Part shown: in pieces, positions 8,873 to 17,609 of the stretch
Layout: each line of letters begins with the position of its first letter
Position numbering within the stretch: position 1 is the first letter of the stretch
Assembly (NCBI RefSeq): GCF_003347635.1
Contig: NZ_QDFY01000001.1
Coordinates: 1,054,001-1,118,000, forward strand
Direction: 5' to 3'
Length of the DNA: 64,000 nucleotides
Source: Sphingosinicella terrae
Lineage (GTDB): Bacteria; Pseudomonadota; Alphaproteobacteria; Sphingomonadales; Sphingomonadaceae
Position numbers and translations under genes: made by a program
The notes under the pieces: model-generated
Databases searched by the model: none
Seen by the model: the letters and a program-made list of their open reading frames with translations, nothing else
What the model was told of the DNA's origin: nothing

Positions 8873-10166
8873 TGGCCAGCTCCAGCCTTCTCACATCCCC
8901 CACGATGAAGATGTAGGCCACGGCTCCAACGAGGGCGAGTGCGCCGATATAGGCAAGCGCCCAGTGGAAGCTGCCGGTGCTCGCGACCACGAAGCCCACT
9001 ACGACCGGGGTCAGGATGCCGGCCACATTCGCGCAGAAATTGAAGATCCCTCCGGTGAGGCCGATGTGGGTCTTAGGCGCGACGTCGGTGATCAGCGTCC
9101 AACCCAGATTGACCATGCCCTGGCCGAAGAAGGCGACCGACATCACCGCGATCACGAGGGTGTTGCTGTCCACATAATTCGCCGCGACGATCGTGGAAGC
9201 GAGCAGGAGGCCGCTGACGATCGGCAGCTTTCGTCCCAGATTTGCGGAGCCAGTGCGGCGGATCAGCCAGTCGGAGAGAAAGCCGCCGACCAGCACGCCG
9301 ACCGAGGCGGCGATGTAGGGCAGGACCGCGAAGAACCCCGATCTTATCCAATCCAGCCCGCGCTCGGTGGCCAGGTAGGTCGGAAACCAGGTGATGAAGA
9401 AGACCAGGGTCGAGTTACCGGCGAACTGACCGATGGAGGCGCCGAGGATCTGCCGCTTCGACATTAGTTCGCGGACGGCGGTCCAGGAAAAGACCACCGT
9501 CTCGCCCTGGTCCAGCCCCCCGCCGGCGCGGATGTGCTCGAGTTCGGCGGCGGCGACACGCCGGCTCTGCGAAGGATCACGATACGCGGCGTAGAAGAAC
9601 AGGCCGTACAGGATGCCGAGAGATCCGACGATGACGAACATCCAGCGCCATCCGAACGATGCGACGACCCAGAAGAGCGCCGGGCTGAGAAAGGCGAGCC
9701 CGAAATATTGGCCAACCGCATAGACGCTGGTGGCGCGAGCCCGCTCCGCCTGCGGAAACCAGCTGGCGAGGATGCGGCTGTTGCTGGGGTAGCAGGGTGC
9801 CTCGGCCAATCCGAGACCAAGGCGATAAGCGAGCAGGGAGCCGACATTGTGGGCGAGTCCCTGCAGGAGTGTCATGAAGGACCACAGAACCAGCGAGGCC
9901 GAATAGACGAGCCGTGTTCCGAAGCGATCGAGGACAATCCCGCCGGGAACCTGCGCCAAGGCATAGGTCCAGGAGAAGGCGGAGAAGATCAGGCCCATCA
10001 CAGCCGGAGAGATGTCGAGCTCGTCGGTCAGGGCCGGCGCCGCCACGCCGAGCACGGCGCGATCGAGATAGTTGAGCATGGTCGCGCCCGTGATGAGCGC
10101 AAGCACCCACAGGCGCGCCCTCGTGCGCGGCGTCGCCCCGGTGGCGTCCAGCGGAGCACTCCTCAT
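8862..10166 (-). CDS. MFS transporter, ACS (anion:cation symporter) family, probable quinate/shikimate uptake
   Basis: A 434-residue, 12-helix permease. Typical ACS features are NYLDRAVLGVAAPAL in helix 1, the loop 2-3 motif GGIVLDRFGTR, and GLAEAPCYPSNSRILASWFPQAERA after helix 4, as in D-galactonate, glucarate and phthalate carriers. The ATG at 10166 overlaps the aroQ stop by 4 bp (ATGA) and the gene overlaps the shikimate dehydrogenase by 11 bp. Given these partners, a carboxylated cyclohexane such as quinate, shikimate or dehydroshikimate is the likely cargo across the inner membrane. This is inferred from context, since the family is broad. Confidence 0.88.
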   Translation of the reverse strand: MRSAPLDATGATPRTRARLWVLALITGATMLNYLDRAVLGVAAPALTDELDISPAVMGLIFSAFSWTYALAQVPGGIVLDRFGTRLVYSASLVLWSFMTLLQGLAHNVGSLLAYRLGLGLAEAPCYPSNSRILASWFPQAERARATSVYAVGQYFGLAFLSPALFWVVASFGWRWMFVIVGSLGILYGLFFYAAYRDPSQSRRVAAAELEHIRAGGGLDQGETVVFSWTAVRELMSKRQILGASIGQFAGNSTLVFFITWFPTYLATERGLDWIRSGFFAVLPYIAASVGVLVGGFLSDWLIRRTGSANLGRKLPIVSGLLLASTIVAANYVDSNTLVIAVMSVAFFGQGMVNLGWTLITDVAPKTHIGLTGGIFNFCANVAGILTPVVVGFVVASTGSFHWALAYIGALALVGAVAYIFIVGDVRRLELASAR

Positions 10167-10633
10167 TGAATGCCCTGCGCCAGCAGCGCGATGTACCTCA
10201 CGGCGAGGGCGTATCCCTGCACGCCGAGGCCGGCGACATTGCCGGTGACGACCTGCGTCATGATCGATCGTGAGCGCCAGTCCGCCTCACGGCGATGGAT
10301 GTTGCTGATATGAACCTCGATGCTGGGACAGTCGCACATCCTGAGCGCATCGAGGACGGGATAGGCCGCGTAGCTGAAGCCTGCGGGATTGATGACGATC
10401 CCGGCGGCGCCGGTGCGGGCCTCGTGCAGCCAGGCGATCATTTCATGTTCGGCATTGGTCTGGTGGAACCGAAGACGCAGGCCGAAGGCCTCGGCCTCGC
10501 TGCGGCATAGGGCCTCGACATCGCTCAACGTCGCATGGCCGTAGATGCCGGGCTCGCGCAGGCCGAGAAGGTCGAGGTTCGGTCCATTGAGAACAAAGAC
10601 GATTCCAGGCGCGTCCAACTCACCCTCCCCCAT
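10163..10633 (-). CDS. aroQ: 3-dehydroquinate dehydratase, type II
   Basis: Converts 3-dehydroquinate to 3-dehydroshikimate. From the ATG at 10633 the protein has 156 residues, normal for the dodecameric type II enzyme. Signature motifs: LNGPNLDLLG, then REPGIYG with the catalytic Arg and Tyr, INPAGFSYAAYPVLDAL, and EVHISNIHRRE with the catalytic His. A TTG at 10618 has an ideal GGAGG site 5 bases upstream and would start LDAPGIVFVLNG, so the true start may be 15 bases further in; the longer frame reaching 10705 has no support. It is the first gene of the aroQ-MFS-dehydrogenase operon. Its location beside quiC and the transporter marks it as a catabolic copy, like QuiB of quinate degraders. 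Confidence 0.93.
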   Translation of the reverse strand: MGEGELDAPGIVFVLNGPNLDLLGLREPGIYGHATLSDVEALCRSEAEAFGLRLRFHQTNAEHEMIAWLHEARTGAAGIVINPAGFSYAAYPVLDALRMCDCPSIEVHISNIHRREADWRSRSIMTQVVTGNVAGLGVQGYALAVRYIALLAQGIQ

Positions 10634-11090
10634 TTTCCGAAGGCCCCAGGCTCCGGCTTCTTCTTGGCCGATCCTTAGATGAATCTGCGCCGGCGCACCA
10701 GCCACTTTGTACCGTCGGGTTCACATTAATGGCCCCCGGCGCAGCACCGAGAGCCGGTGCCGTCGTTCATTGGGTAGAGGCCGCTTTCGCGCTGCAAGCG
10801 AGAACGGGAGGTGAACTTTCTCTCTCATTCCTTCTCTGGACACAGGACGGAAGCGATGGCCTCGGCTACCCGGCCGAGGCATGGGCGCCGGGACAAGTGC
10901 ACTCCCATCGAAACATCGCTATGTACAAAACGGTTCGTATATGACAGACACGAATCGACGAGACGCGGCGGGACAGTCGCGCAGGAGAGGAGGCTCCGAA
11001 AGTGCCGAACAGACCGGCGCAGGGCCGTCGCTTGCGCAAGTCCCCATGCGGACCGTTACCAAGGGCAATGGACAATGGGGGAGTTCGGCG
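10634..11090. other. Divergent regulatory region between aroQ and TonB receptor
   Basis: Some 457 bases without a gene. It must contain promoters for the leftward aroQ operon and the rightward receptor. The only conspicuous element is the GTAC/GGTTCGTA motif at 10920-10943. Upstream reading of the receptor frame is open, but it is arginine-rich and precedes the signal peptide, so it is treated as untranslated. Confidence 0.5.
10920..10943 (+). promoter_or_regulatory. Candidate operator matching the quiC-tetR operator
   Basis: This segment contains GTAC, five bases, then GGTTCGTATATG. The quiC-tetR intergenic site, read on the minus strand, has GTAC, one base, then GGTTCGTACACG. The shared GGTTCGTA block and flanking GTAC suggest that the same TetR protein controls the receptor and/or aroQ operon. 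The half-site spacing differs, so the match is partial. Confidence 0.4.
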
Positions 11091-14039
11091 ATGCGGCGTT
11101 TCGATCGGCTTTCAACCTTTTCCCTGGTGGCGTCGCTGCTGAGCAGCGCCGCCTATGCCCAGGAGGACCCCGCCGCGGCGCCCGACCCGGCGCCACAGAT
11201 CGAGGAGGAAGCAGGAGAACAGCTGTTCGTCACCGGGTCCCGCATCGCGCGACAGGATTATGTCTCGACGAGCCCCCTCGTCACACTGGGGCAGGAAACG
11301 CTCGAGAGTACCCCGTCGGTCGGCGTCGAGTCCGTTCTCAACCAGCTTCCCCAATTCGTGCAAGGCCAGAACCAGAGCGCCATCGGCGCCGTCGCCGGCG
11401 GCGGACGCGCAACGTTGAACTTGCGCGGCCTGGGCGAGACCAGGAACCTCGTCCTGCTGAACGGACGCAGGTTGCCGCTGTCCAACGCCTTCGCCGTCGT
11501 CGACGTCAACATCATCCCGCCGAACATCATCGAGAACGTCGAGACGATCACCGGCGGCGCGTCGGCGGTCTACGGCTCGGATGCGATTTCGGGCGTCGTC
11601 AATTTCCGGACGCGCCGGGCATTCGAGGGCGTCGAGCTGGACGCGCGGATCGGCTCGAGCTTCCACGGGGATGCGGGCACCCGAAGCTTCGGCGTCCTCG
11701 TCGGCACCGGCACACGCGACGACCGCGCGCGGGCCGTCCTTTCGCTCAGCTACAACGATCGCGAGGTCCTGTGGGGCAGCGACCGCGAGGAATTCTTCGC
11801 GCTCGGCGTCCTCTCCTCGTTCATCGCCCAGGGGACCTACGTTCCCTCGGCGACCAATCTCCCCGACCAATCCGTCGTGAATGCGGTCTTCGCGCAATAT
11901 GGCATCGCGCCCGGCGCGGTGCCCAATTCGCGCAGCCTCGGCTTCAACGACAACGGCACGCTGTTTTCGCAGATCGGCGCGAGCAACTATCGGGGTCCGA
12001 CGACGGGGCTGTTCTCCACCTTCGGCGGCATCGTGCGGCAGCCGGTGACGATGCAGGAATATATCGTCCAGCCCCTGCATCGGCTGAACCTGTACGGGTC
12101 AGCCGAATATGACCTCACCGACAGCATCACCGCCTACGTGCAGGCGCTCCACACCGATTATCAGGTCACCGGTCAGGTCGGCTGGACGCCGACCCTGTTC
12201 GTCGCCCCGATCACCATTCCGGTCACCAATCCGTTCATCCCGGCGGATCTGAGGACAATCCTCGCCTCGCGACCCGACCCGACGGCCCCCTTCACGCTGA
12301 ACCAGCGCTTCGTTGGCTTCGAGGATCGCAAGTTCATCTCCGACGTGAACGTCACCCAATATGTCTTCGGTATTCGCGGCGAGCTCGGAGTGTCCGACTG
12401 GACCTGGGACATTTACGGCCTCCATGACTCGATGGATCTGGTCGAGACGCAGGACGCGGCGCTGCTGCTGTCGCGCCTCCAGCCTCTGCTCAATGCTCCC
12501 GACGGCGGGGCGTCGCTTTGCGCCGGCGGCTACAATCCATTCGGTCTTGCCGCGTCGACGAGCGTCTCGCCGGCGTGCCGCGACTATGTCGAGACCGAGA
12601 CGCACGATTTCACCGAGACGAGTCAGGACGTCCTCGAGGCCAACCTGACCGGCGGGTTGTTCGCCTTGCCCGGAGGCGACGTCCGCTTCGCCGTCACGGG
12701 CACCTACCGGCGCAACCGGTACGAATATGATCCCGACCCGATCCGCGAGAATGGCGACCTGATCGGCACTCTCGCGTCCGTCCCGACCCAGGGCCGGATC
12801 AACGTTAAGGAACTCGGCGTCGAGCTGCTGCTCCCTATCCTTCGCGACATGCCCTTTGCGCACACGCTGGAGGTCAATCTCGGCTACCGAATTTCCGACT
12901 ACAACATCACCGGAACGGTGAACACGTATCGCGCAGAGGGATTATGGCGCCCGATCCGCGCACTGCTCATCCGTGGCGGCTACGAGCGCGCGACGCGTGC
13001 GCCCAATATCGGCGAACTGTTCAGCACCAGCCAGACCGGGCAGGTCCAGTTCGGCTCGCCGCCGAGCGGCGGCGATCCTTGCGACGTCCGGTCGGCGGCT
13101 CGGACAGGCGCCAATGCCGGACAGGTGAGAACCCTGTGCCTGGCCACCGGCGTGCCGGCACCGATCATCGACCTGTTCCAATATACGACGGTCGCCATTG
13201 CGTCTGCCACCAGCGGCAGCACGGCTCTCGAGCCGGAGACCGCCGACACCATCACCGCCGGGCTGGTGCTCTCCGCGCCTACGGGCAATCCATGGCTTTC
13301 CGGGCTGTCGCTGTCGGCGGACTTCTACGACATCAGGATCCGCGACGTCATCTCACAGGTCTCGGCCGTGACAACCCTCAACAAATGCTACAACCTCGAT
13401 GGAACCAATCCAAGTTACGACCCGGACAATGCATTCTGCCAGTTGATCAGCCGCGACGCGACAGGCGGCATCTCGGTCGTGTCGACGCCCTATCTGAACC
13501 TTGGAGGCCTGCGCACGCGCGGCGTCGACATCCAGGCCGACTGGCGTCTCAACCTGGAGGAGACCATCGGCGTGCCCGGCCGGCTTCACCTCAACGCGGT
13601 CGTGAACTTTCTCGACAGCTATCGCGTGCAGATCCTCCCGGGCGCCGCCTTCGTCGAATATGCAGGGACGATCGACGGGACCCAGGCCGCGACCACTCCG
13701 CCCGTGGGGCTGCCGCTTCCCAAGTCGAAGATCTTCGCCAATATCTCTTATGGCATCGGGCCCGGGACGATCGGGCTGCGCTGGCGCCACCTCCCGTCGA
13801 TGCGGGATGTGACGTCGGTCACCCGGCCCGCCAATCCCGCCCCGGGAGTCCCCTCCTATGACATCTTCGATCTCAACGCGGCGTGGGAAGTCAACGAGCA
13901 GTTCGGATTCAACCTTGGCGTCACCAACCTCTTCGACGCCGACCCGCCTGTGGTAGGAGGGACGCTCGGGCAGACCCAGCCCGGCACCTATGACATCATC
14001 GGCAGGTCCTTCTATGCGGGAGCCACGATCCGTTTCTAG
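11091..14039 (+). CDS. TonB-dependent outer-membrane receptor (long, VTGSRI type)
   Basis: About 982 residues from the ATG at 11091. That start is preferred because GGGGGAG lies 7 bases upstream and the protein then begins with a Sec signal (MRRFDRLSTFSLVASLLSSAAYAQ); the frame is open a further 70 codons upstream. The TonB box is LFVTGSRIAR. The plug carries RATLNLRGLGETRNLVLLNG and TGGASAVYGSDAISGVVNF, a class typical of Caulobacterales and Sphingomonadales receptors for plant-derived organics. The C-terminus ends FYAGATIRF. It is divergent from the aroQ operon and followed by an exported esterase. The likely role is uptake of a quinate- or shikimate-containing compound; this is inferred. 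A strong hairpin lies 46 bases after the stop. Confidence 0.9.
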   Translation: MRRFDRLSTFSLVASLLSSAAYAQEDPAAAPDPAPQIEEEAGEQLFVTGSRIARQDYVSTSPLVTLGQETLESTPSVGVESVLNQLPQFVQGQNQSAIGAVAGGGRATLNLRGLGETRNLVLLNGRRLPLSNAFAVVDVNIIPPNIIENVETITGGASAVYGSDAISGVVNFRTRRAFEGVELDARIGSSFHGDAGTRSFGVLVGTGTRDDRARAVLSLSYNDREVLWGSDREEFFALGVLSSFIAQGTYVPSATNLPDQSVVNAVFAQYGIAPGAVPNSRSLGFNDNGTLFSQIGASNYRGPTTGLFSTFGGIVRQPVTMQEYIVQPLHRLNLYGSAEYDLTDSITAYVQALHTDYQVTGQVGWTPTLFVAPITIPVTNPFIPADLRTILASRPDPTAPFTLNQRFVGFEDRKFISDVNVTQYVFGIRGELGVSDWTWDIYGLHDSMDLVETQDAALLLSRLQPLLNAPDGGASLCAGGYNPFGLAASTSVSPACRDYVETETHDFTETSQDVLEANLTGGLFALPGGDVRFAVTGTYRRNRYEYDPDPIRENGDLIGTLASVPTQGRINVKELGVELLLPILRDMPFAHTLEVNLGYRISDYNITGTVNTYRAEGLWRPIRALLIRGGYERATRAPNIGELFSTSQTGQVQFGSPPSGGDPCDVRSAARTGANAGQVRTLCLATGVPAPIIDLFQYTTVAIASATSGSTALEPETADTITAGLVLSAPTGNPWLSGLSLSADFYDIRIRDVISQVSAVTTLNKCYNLDGTNPSYDPDNAFCQLISRDATGGISVVSTPYLNLGGLRTRGVDIQADWRLNLEETIGVPGRLHLNAVVNFLDSYRVQILPGAAFVEYAGTIDGTQAATTPPVGLPLPKSKIFANISYGIGPGTIGLRWRHLPSMRDVTSVTRPANPAPGVPSYDIFDLNAAWEVNEQFGFNLGVTNLFDADPPVVGGTLGQTQPGTYDIIGRSFYAGATIRF

Positions 14040-14085
14040 GCAGACCTCCCCGGGCTTGCGCTTCGCTAACGCAGCCCAAGCTCCT

Positions 14086-14130
14086 GGACTGGCGGCGAGG
14101 CCCCACGGGAACGACCCTCGCCGCCAGTCC
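14086..14130 (+). terminator. Perfect 15-bp stem hairpin after the TonB receptor gene
   Basis: The arms GGACTGGCGGCGAGG (14086-14100) and CCTCGCCGCCAGTCC (14116-14130) are exact complements around a 15-base loop. There is no T tract downstream, so it may be an mRNA-stabilising or attenuating stem-loop rather than a classical intrinsic terminator. It separates the receptor from the esterase gene. Confidence 0.65.
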
Positions 14131-14157
14131 CTTCTCCGCGATTCCCGAGCGTGTGCC

Positions 14158-15192
14158 GTGTCGAGGCGAGTCTCTTGTCTCGCTGCAGCGGTCGCGCTGA
14201 CCGCCGCCACCGCGATGCCGGCCGCGTCGCAGAATATCGCAGCTGAGGTCGTGATCGCCGATGCGCCAATACTCGATGACCGGTATCCCAGAGTGACGGT
14301 CGAGTTCGGCCGGGGCGTGACCGGCTTGCCGGACCTCACATATTCGGTCGTCCCGGGATTCCGGCCGTTGACCCTCGACCTCTATCTGCCTCCCGCCTCC
14401 AGTCGCAGCGCGCCCTCGGGCCGGCCCTTGATACTCTACCTGCACGGGGGCGCCTGGATGGGCGGACATGCCCGACATGCGGGCGCAGTGGCCGACTTTC
14501 CCGGCTTTCTCTCCGCTGTCGCGGCGAAGGGCTACGTCGTCGCCTCCGTCAATTACCGGCTAAGTGGCGAGGCGCCCTTCCCGGCCGCGCTCCATGACGT
14601 GAAGACCGCGTTGCGATGGCTCCGCAGGAACGCACGGCGATACCGCATCGATCGAGACCGCGTGGCTTTATGGGGTGGATCGGCCGGCGCCCAATTGGCC
14701 GCGCTCGCTGCCACCAGTTGCGGCGTCGCCGCGCTCACCCCGCCCGGATTGCCCCCCGAGCTCGCAGCCGAGTCGGATTGCGTCCGCGGGGTGGTGAGCT
14801 GGTACGGAATCTTCGACTTCACGACGTTGCGGCCGCAAGCGGCCGCTCGTCCGAGCCCGCCTACGCCCGAAGCCGTCTACCTGGACTGTGGGGCGTCGCC
14901 GTGCGAACCGTCGGTCATGTCGGCGGCGAGCCCGATCCACCATGTCGATCCCACGGATCCGCCGATGCTGCTGATCCACGGCATGCAGGATCGGCTGGTC
15001 CGGTACCAGCAGTCGGTGCGGATGGCGGAAGCCCTGAGACTCGCGGGGATACCCGAGCGGCTCCTCCTCATCCCCAATGTCGACCACAGCTTCATCGGGG
15101 ACAGCGCGGCGATGACGGCCGAGTCGACGCGACGGGCCCTGGGGGAGACGATCGCTTTCATCGACGCCTTGCTGCAGCCCTCGACGCGATGA
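14158..15192 (+). CDS. Exported alpha/beta hydrolase (esterase, HGGAW/GGSAGA type)
   Basis: A 344-residue protein from the GTG at 14158, chosen because the signal peptide VSRRVSCLAAAVALTAATAM starts there and the upstream hairpin precludes earlier starts. The oxyanion motif is HGGAW (residues 96-100), the nucleophile Ser175 lies in GGSAGA, the acid is Asp278 in HGMQDRLV and the base is His310 in NVDHSF: a complete triad of the hormone-sensitive-lipase/BD-FAE-like esterases. Family members cleave acetyl, feruloyl and other esters of plant material. Its place after the receptor in a quinate module suggests hydrolysis of a hydroxycinnamoyl-quinate or similar ester in the periplasm; this is an inference. 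Its stop overlaps the next gene (ATGA). Confidence 0.85.
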   Translation: MSRRVSCLAAAVALTAATAMPAASQNIAAEVVIADAPILDDRYPRVTVEFGRGVTGLPDLTYSVVPGFRPLTLDLYLPPASSRSAPSGRPLILYLHGGAWMGGHARHAGAVADFPGFLSAVAAKGYVVASVNYRLSGEAPFPAALHDVKTALRWLRRNARRYRIDRDRVALWGGSAGAQLAALAATSCGVAALTPPGLPPELAAESDCVRGVVSWYGIFDFTTLRPQAAARPSPPTPEAVYLDCGASPCEPSVMSAASPIHHVDPTDPPMLLIHGMQDRLVRYQQSVRMAEALRLAGIPERLLLIPNVDHSFIGDSAAMTAESTRRALGETIAFIDALLQPSTR

Positions 15193-15569
15193 CCATCATC
15201 GGGATAGACCATATCAACATCCGCACGTCAGCACTCGCGGAGACCATCACCTTTTACGAGCAGGTACTGGGGCTCAAGGCCGCACCGCCGCCGCACATGG
15301 ACCCGCTGCGCAACGCGTGGCTCTACGACGAGAAGGGTCGGCCGCTGGTCCACATCAACATGCCGGCGCCGGGGGAAGCCGAACCCCCGCTGGAGGGACT
15401 GAGCCGCCTCAATCATGTCGCCTTCCAATGCTCCGGCTTCGCTGCGATGCTGGAGACCCTCAACAGGGCAGACATTCCTCATCGGCTCTCGGGCGGGGAC
15501 GGCCGCATGCGGCAGATCTTTCTGCATGATCCCAACGGCATCCGGCTGGAGCTCAACTTTCCCGAGTGA
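15189..15569 (+). CDS. Small VOC-family protein (glyoxalase/dioxygenase-like)
   Basis: A 126-residue single-module VOC protein starting MTIIGIDHINIRTSALAETI. The ATG overlaps the hydrolase stop by 4 bp, so the two are translationally coupled. Candidate metal ligands are His8 (DHINIR), the His in LNHVAFQ and the Glu in GIRLELNF, which gives the classic HxE arrangement of paired betaalphabetabetabeta motifs. Proteins of this size act as homodimers and include glyoxalases, epimerases, antibiotic-binding proteins and ring-cleavage enzymes. The specific function is unknown; it presumably modifies a product released by the coupled esterase. Confidence 0.75.
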   Translation: MTIIGIDHINIRTSALAETITFYEQVLGLKAAPPPHMDPLRNAWLYDEKGRPLVHINMPAPGEAEPPLEGLSRLNHVAFQCSGFAAMLETLNRADIPHRLSGGDGRMRQIFLHDPNGIRLELNFPE

Positions 15570-15826
15570 CACCCGGCGGTCATCACAGGGAGATGAGCCA
15601 GGATCATGCCCGTGAGGCCGACAGTCCACCGCCCGCCGGCAGCCGGCTTTGTGCGCGCGCCTGCGACTTGGACCGTTACGAAGTAAACGCCCTGCTCTGA
15701 AGCCCTCGCCGTCCGGTAATCCTCGTGCGCGCGCTCAGCATCGCACATGCGCCGGATTGGTCATCAGCCCGCGCTTCGGCGGCAGTAGGCTCTTCAGTCC
15801 ACGTCCTCCCGCCTCCCATCGCATCA

Positions 15827-16564
15827 TCACACGGATAAGCTGGCGGTAATCTCGGCGGCCTTCGCTCTCAATAGCCCTTGGTCGGACGAAAAGACGAACC
15901 ACGATATCCCCTGCGACCTGAAGAAGCGATACTCCTCGAGCGAGGATACGAAAGCGCCGACCGGCTTGCTGTGAAGCCTTCCCGCCTCCAGAATGTCTTC
16001 GATGGCTTGACTCAAAAGTAGGTCATCCTGGCCGAGACCGCCAAGCGACAGCGCAAGATCGGCACGCCCAATAAACAATCCATCGATAGCCGTCGCCGCA
16101 ATCTCGCTGACATTCGCGAGGGCGGCCGCACTCTCGATTTGGACGATGACCGGCCTCGCGTCTCCGGCGGCAACGGCTTCGTTCGCAGGGAGCGTCCCGT
16201 AGCACGACGAGCGCGGAGAACCTGAATAGCCACGCGTCCCGCCGTTGAAGCGGGCAGCAGAAAGGACTGAGACAGCCTCAACCGCCGTGTTGACGTGCGG
16301 CACGAGCAGCCCGGCGGCGCCGGAGTCGAGACTGCTGGCAATGGTCGAGGGCTGCTTATCCCGGACGCGAACGAAAAGGGGCAATCCGGCGGCACGACCG
16401 GCGATCATCGCGAGATCGATGTCCCCCCGTTCCAGCGGCGCGTGCTCCTCGTCGAGAACCGCGAAGTCGAAACCGGCGAGAGCCAGGATTTCGACGATCT
16501 GCGGTGCCGGCGTCTTTATGAACGTGCCCGTATGTACTCCGGCGGTCGGCAATCGGTAGGACAT
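15827..16564 (-). CDS. HpcH/HpaI-family class II aldolase (2-keto-3-deoxy-acid aldolase like)
   Basis: A 245-residue protein from the ATG at 16564, with GGAGG 10 bases upstream; upstream in-frame sequence overlaps the importer gene region and is not protein-like. Motifs of the pyruvate aldolase family are present: GTFIKTPAPQIVEILALAGFDFAVLDEEHAP with the conserved DxEH, the metal Glu in VIVQIES, and GLFIGRADLALSLG, the counterpart of the GPADL metal-Asp motif. Relatives cleave 4-hydroxy-2-oxo acids, for example 2-keto-3-deoxy-L-rhamnonate, to pyruvate and an aldehyde. It is the last gene of a long minus-strand series that also encodes an enolase-superfamily dehydratase. Dehydratase plus HpcH aldolase is the logic of rhamnonate and galactarate pathways. 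Confidence 0.88.
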   Translation of the reverse strand: MSYRLPTAGVHTGTFIKTPAPQIVEILALAGFDFAVLDEEHAPLERGDIDLAMIAGRAAGLPLFVRVRDKQPSTIASSLDSGAAGLLVPHVNTAVEAVSVLSAARFNGGTRGYSGSPRSSCYGTLPANEAVAAGDARPVIVQIESAAALANVSEIAATAIDGLFIGRADLALSLGGLGQDDLLLSQAIEDILEAGRLHSKPVGAFVSSLEEYRFFRSQGISWFVFSSDQGLLRAKAAEITASLSV

Positions 16565-16622
16565 GAATGAAGAGCCTCCAACGGGATCGAGCGAGCGCGC
16601 CTTTGCGCGCCGGGGATGCGGA

Positions 16623-17609
16623 TCACATGGAGTCAATCCGCTCCGTGAAATGACACGCCGCGAGCGCTCCTCCTGCGCCAGCCAACAATTGCGGCTCGAC
16701 CTCGGCGCAGAGCGGCTGGGCGAGCGGGCAGCGGGTTCGAAAGCGGCAGCCGGAGGGCGGATCAATCGGCGACGGCGGAACCCCAGGAAGGCGGATATGC
16801 CGGTGCACCGCGTCCGGATCAGGCGCGAGCACTGCCGAGAAGAGCGCCTTGCTGTACGGATGGCTCGGCCGGTCGCGGACGATCTTGGTTGGCCCCGTCT
16901 CCACGATGCGCCCGAGATACATCACGGCGATGCGCCGGCACATGTGTGCCACTACGTCGAAATCGTGCGAAATGAGCAGGTAGCTCAGGCCGAGGCGCTG
17001 CTGGAGATCCCGGAGGAGGTTGAGCACCTGGGCGCGGATCGACACGTCGAGCGCAGAAACCGGCTCGTCCAGGATGAGCAGGCGCGGCCGTTGCGAAAGG
17101 CTGCGCGCGATGGCGATGCGTTGCCGTTGCCCGCCCGAAAATTCGTGCGGGAACCGCGTCGCCGCCTCCTTCGGCAGCCCGACAACTTCCAGGAGCTCGG
17201 CCACGCGATCCCGTCGGTCGGCAGCACTTAGCCGTCCATCGGTGATCAGCGGCTCGGCGATGATCTCCTCGACACGCATCCGGGGGCTGAGCGAACTATA
17301 GGGATCCTGAAAAACCGTCTGGATCTGAGCGCGATATTGTCGAAGCGTCGCGGCGTCGGCATTCTGGACCTCCTCGCCTTGAAAAAGGATCCGTCCCGCG
17401 GTGGAGGGCTCAAGTCCTAGAAGCATCTTCACGGTCGTCGTCTTGCCGCATCCGGATTCACCGATGAGCCCGAACGTCTCTCCTTCGGCGATCGAAAAGC
17501 TGATGCCGTCCACGGCGCGCACGACCGAGCGCTCTCCCCTGTGGAACCACGGCGATCCGACGGGATAATGTTTGGCGAGGCCGCTGACCTCGAGAACCGG
17601 AAGCGTCAT
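16623..17609 (-). CDS. Peptide-type ABC transporter ATP-binding protein (OppF/DppF-like)
   Basis: A 328-residue ATPase from the ATG at 17609, which overlaps the preceding ATPase stop by 4 bp. Walker A is GESGCGKTT, the Q-loop is QTVFQDPYSSLSPRM, the signature is FSGGQRQRIAIARSL, Walker B is LLILDEPVSALD and the H-loop is LISHDFDV. The C-terminal oligopeptide-transporter extension is present (PFRTRCPLAQPLC-like Cys cluster, here CRFRTRCPLAQPLC), which often holds an Fe-S cluster or zinc. Together with the OppD-like partner it energises the two permeases encoded upstream. The substrate is undetermined, as this family carries peptides, opines, nickel and oligosaccharides. Confidence 0.93.
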   Translation of the reverse strand: MTLPVLEVSGLAKHYPVGSPWFHRGERSVVRAVDGISFSIAEGETFGLIGESGCGKTTTVKMLLGLEPSTAGRILFQGEEVQNADAATLRQYRAQIQTVFQDPYSSLSPRMRVEEIIAEPLITDGRLSAADRRDRVAELLEVVGLPKEAATRFPHEFSGGQRQRIAIARSLSQRPRLLILDEPVSALDVSIRAQVLNLLRDLQQRLGLSYLLISHDFDVVAHMCRRIAVMYLGRIVETGPTKIVRDRPSHPYSKALFSAVLAPDPDAVHRHIRLPGVPPSPIDPPSGCRFRTRCPLAQPLCAEVEPQLLAGAGGALAACHFTERIDSM

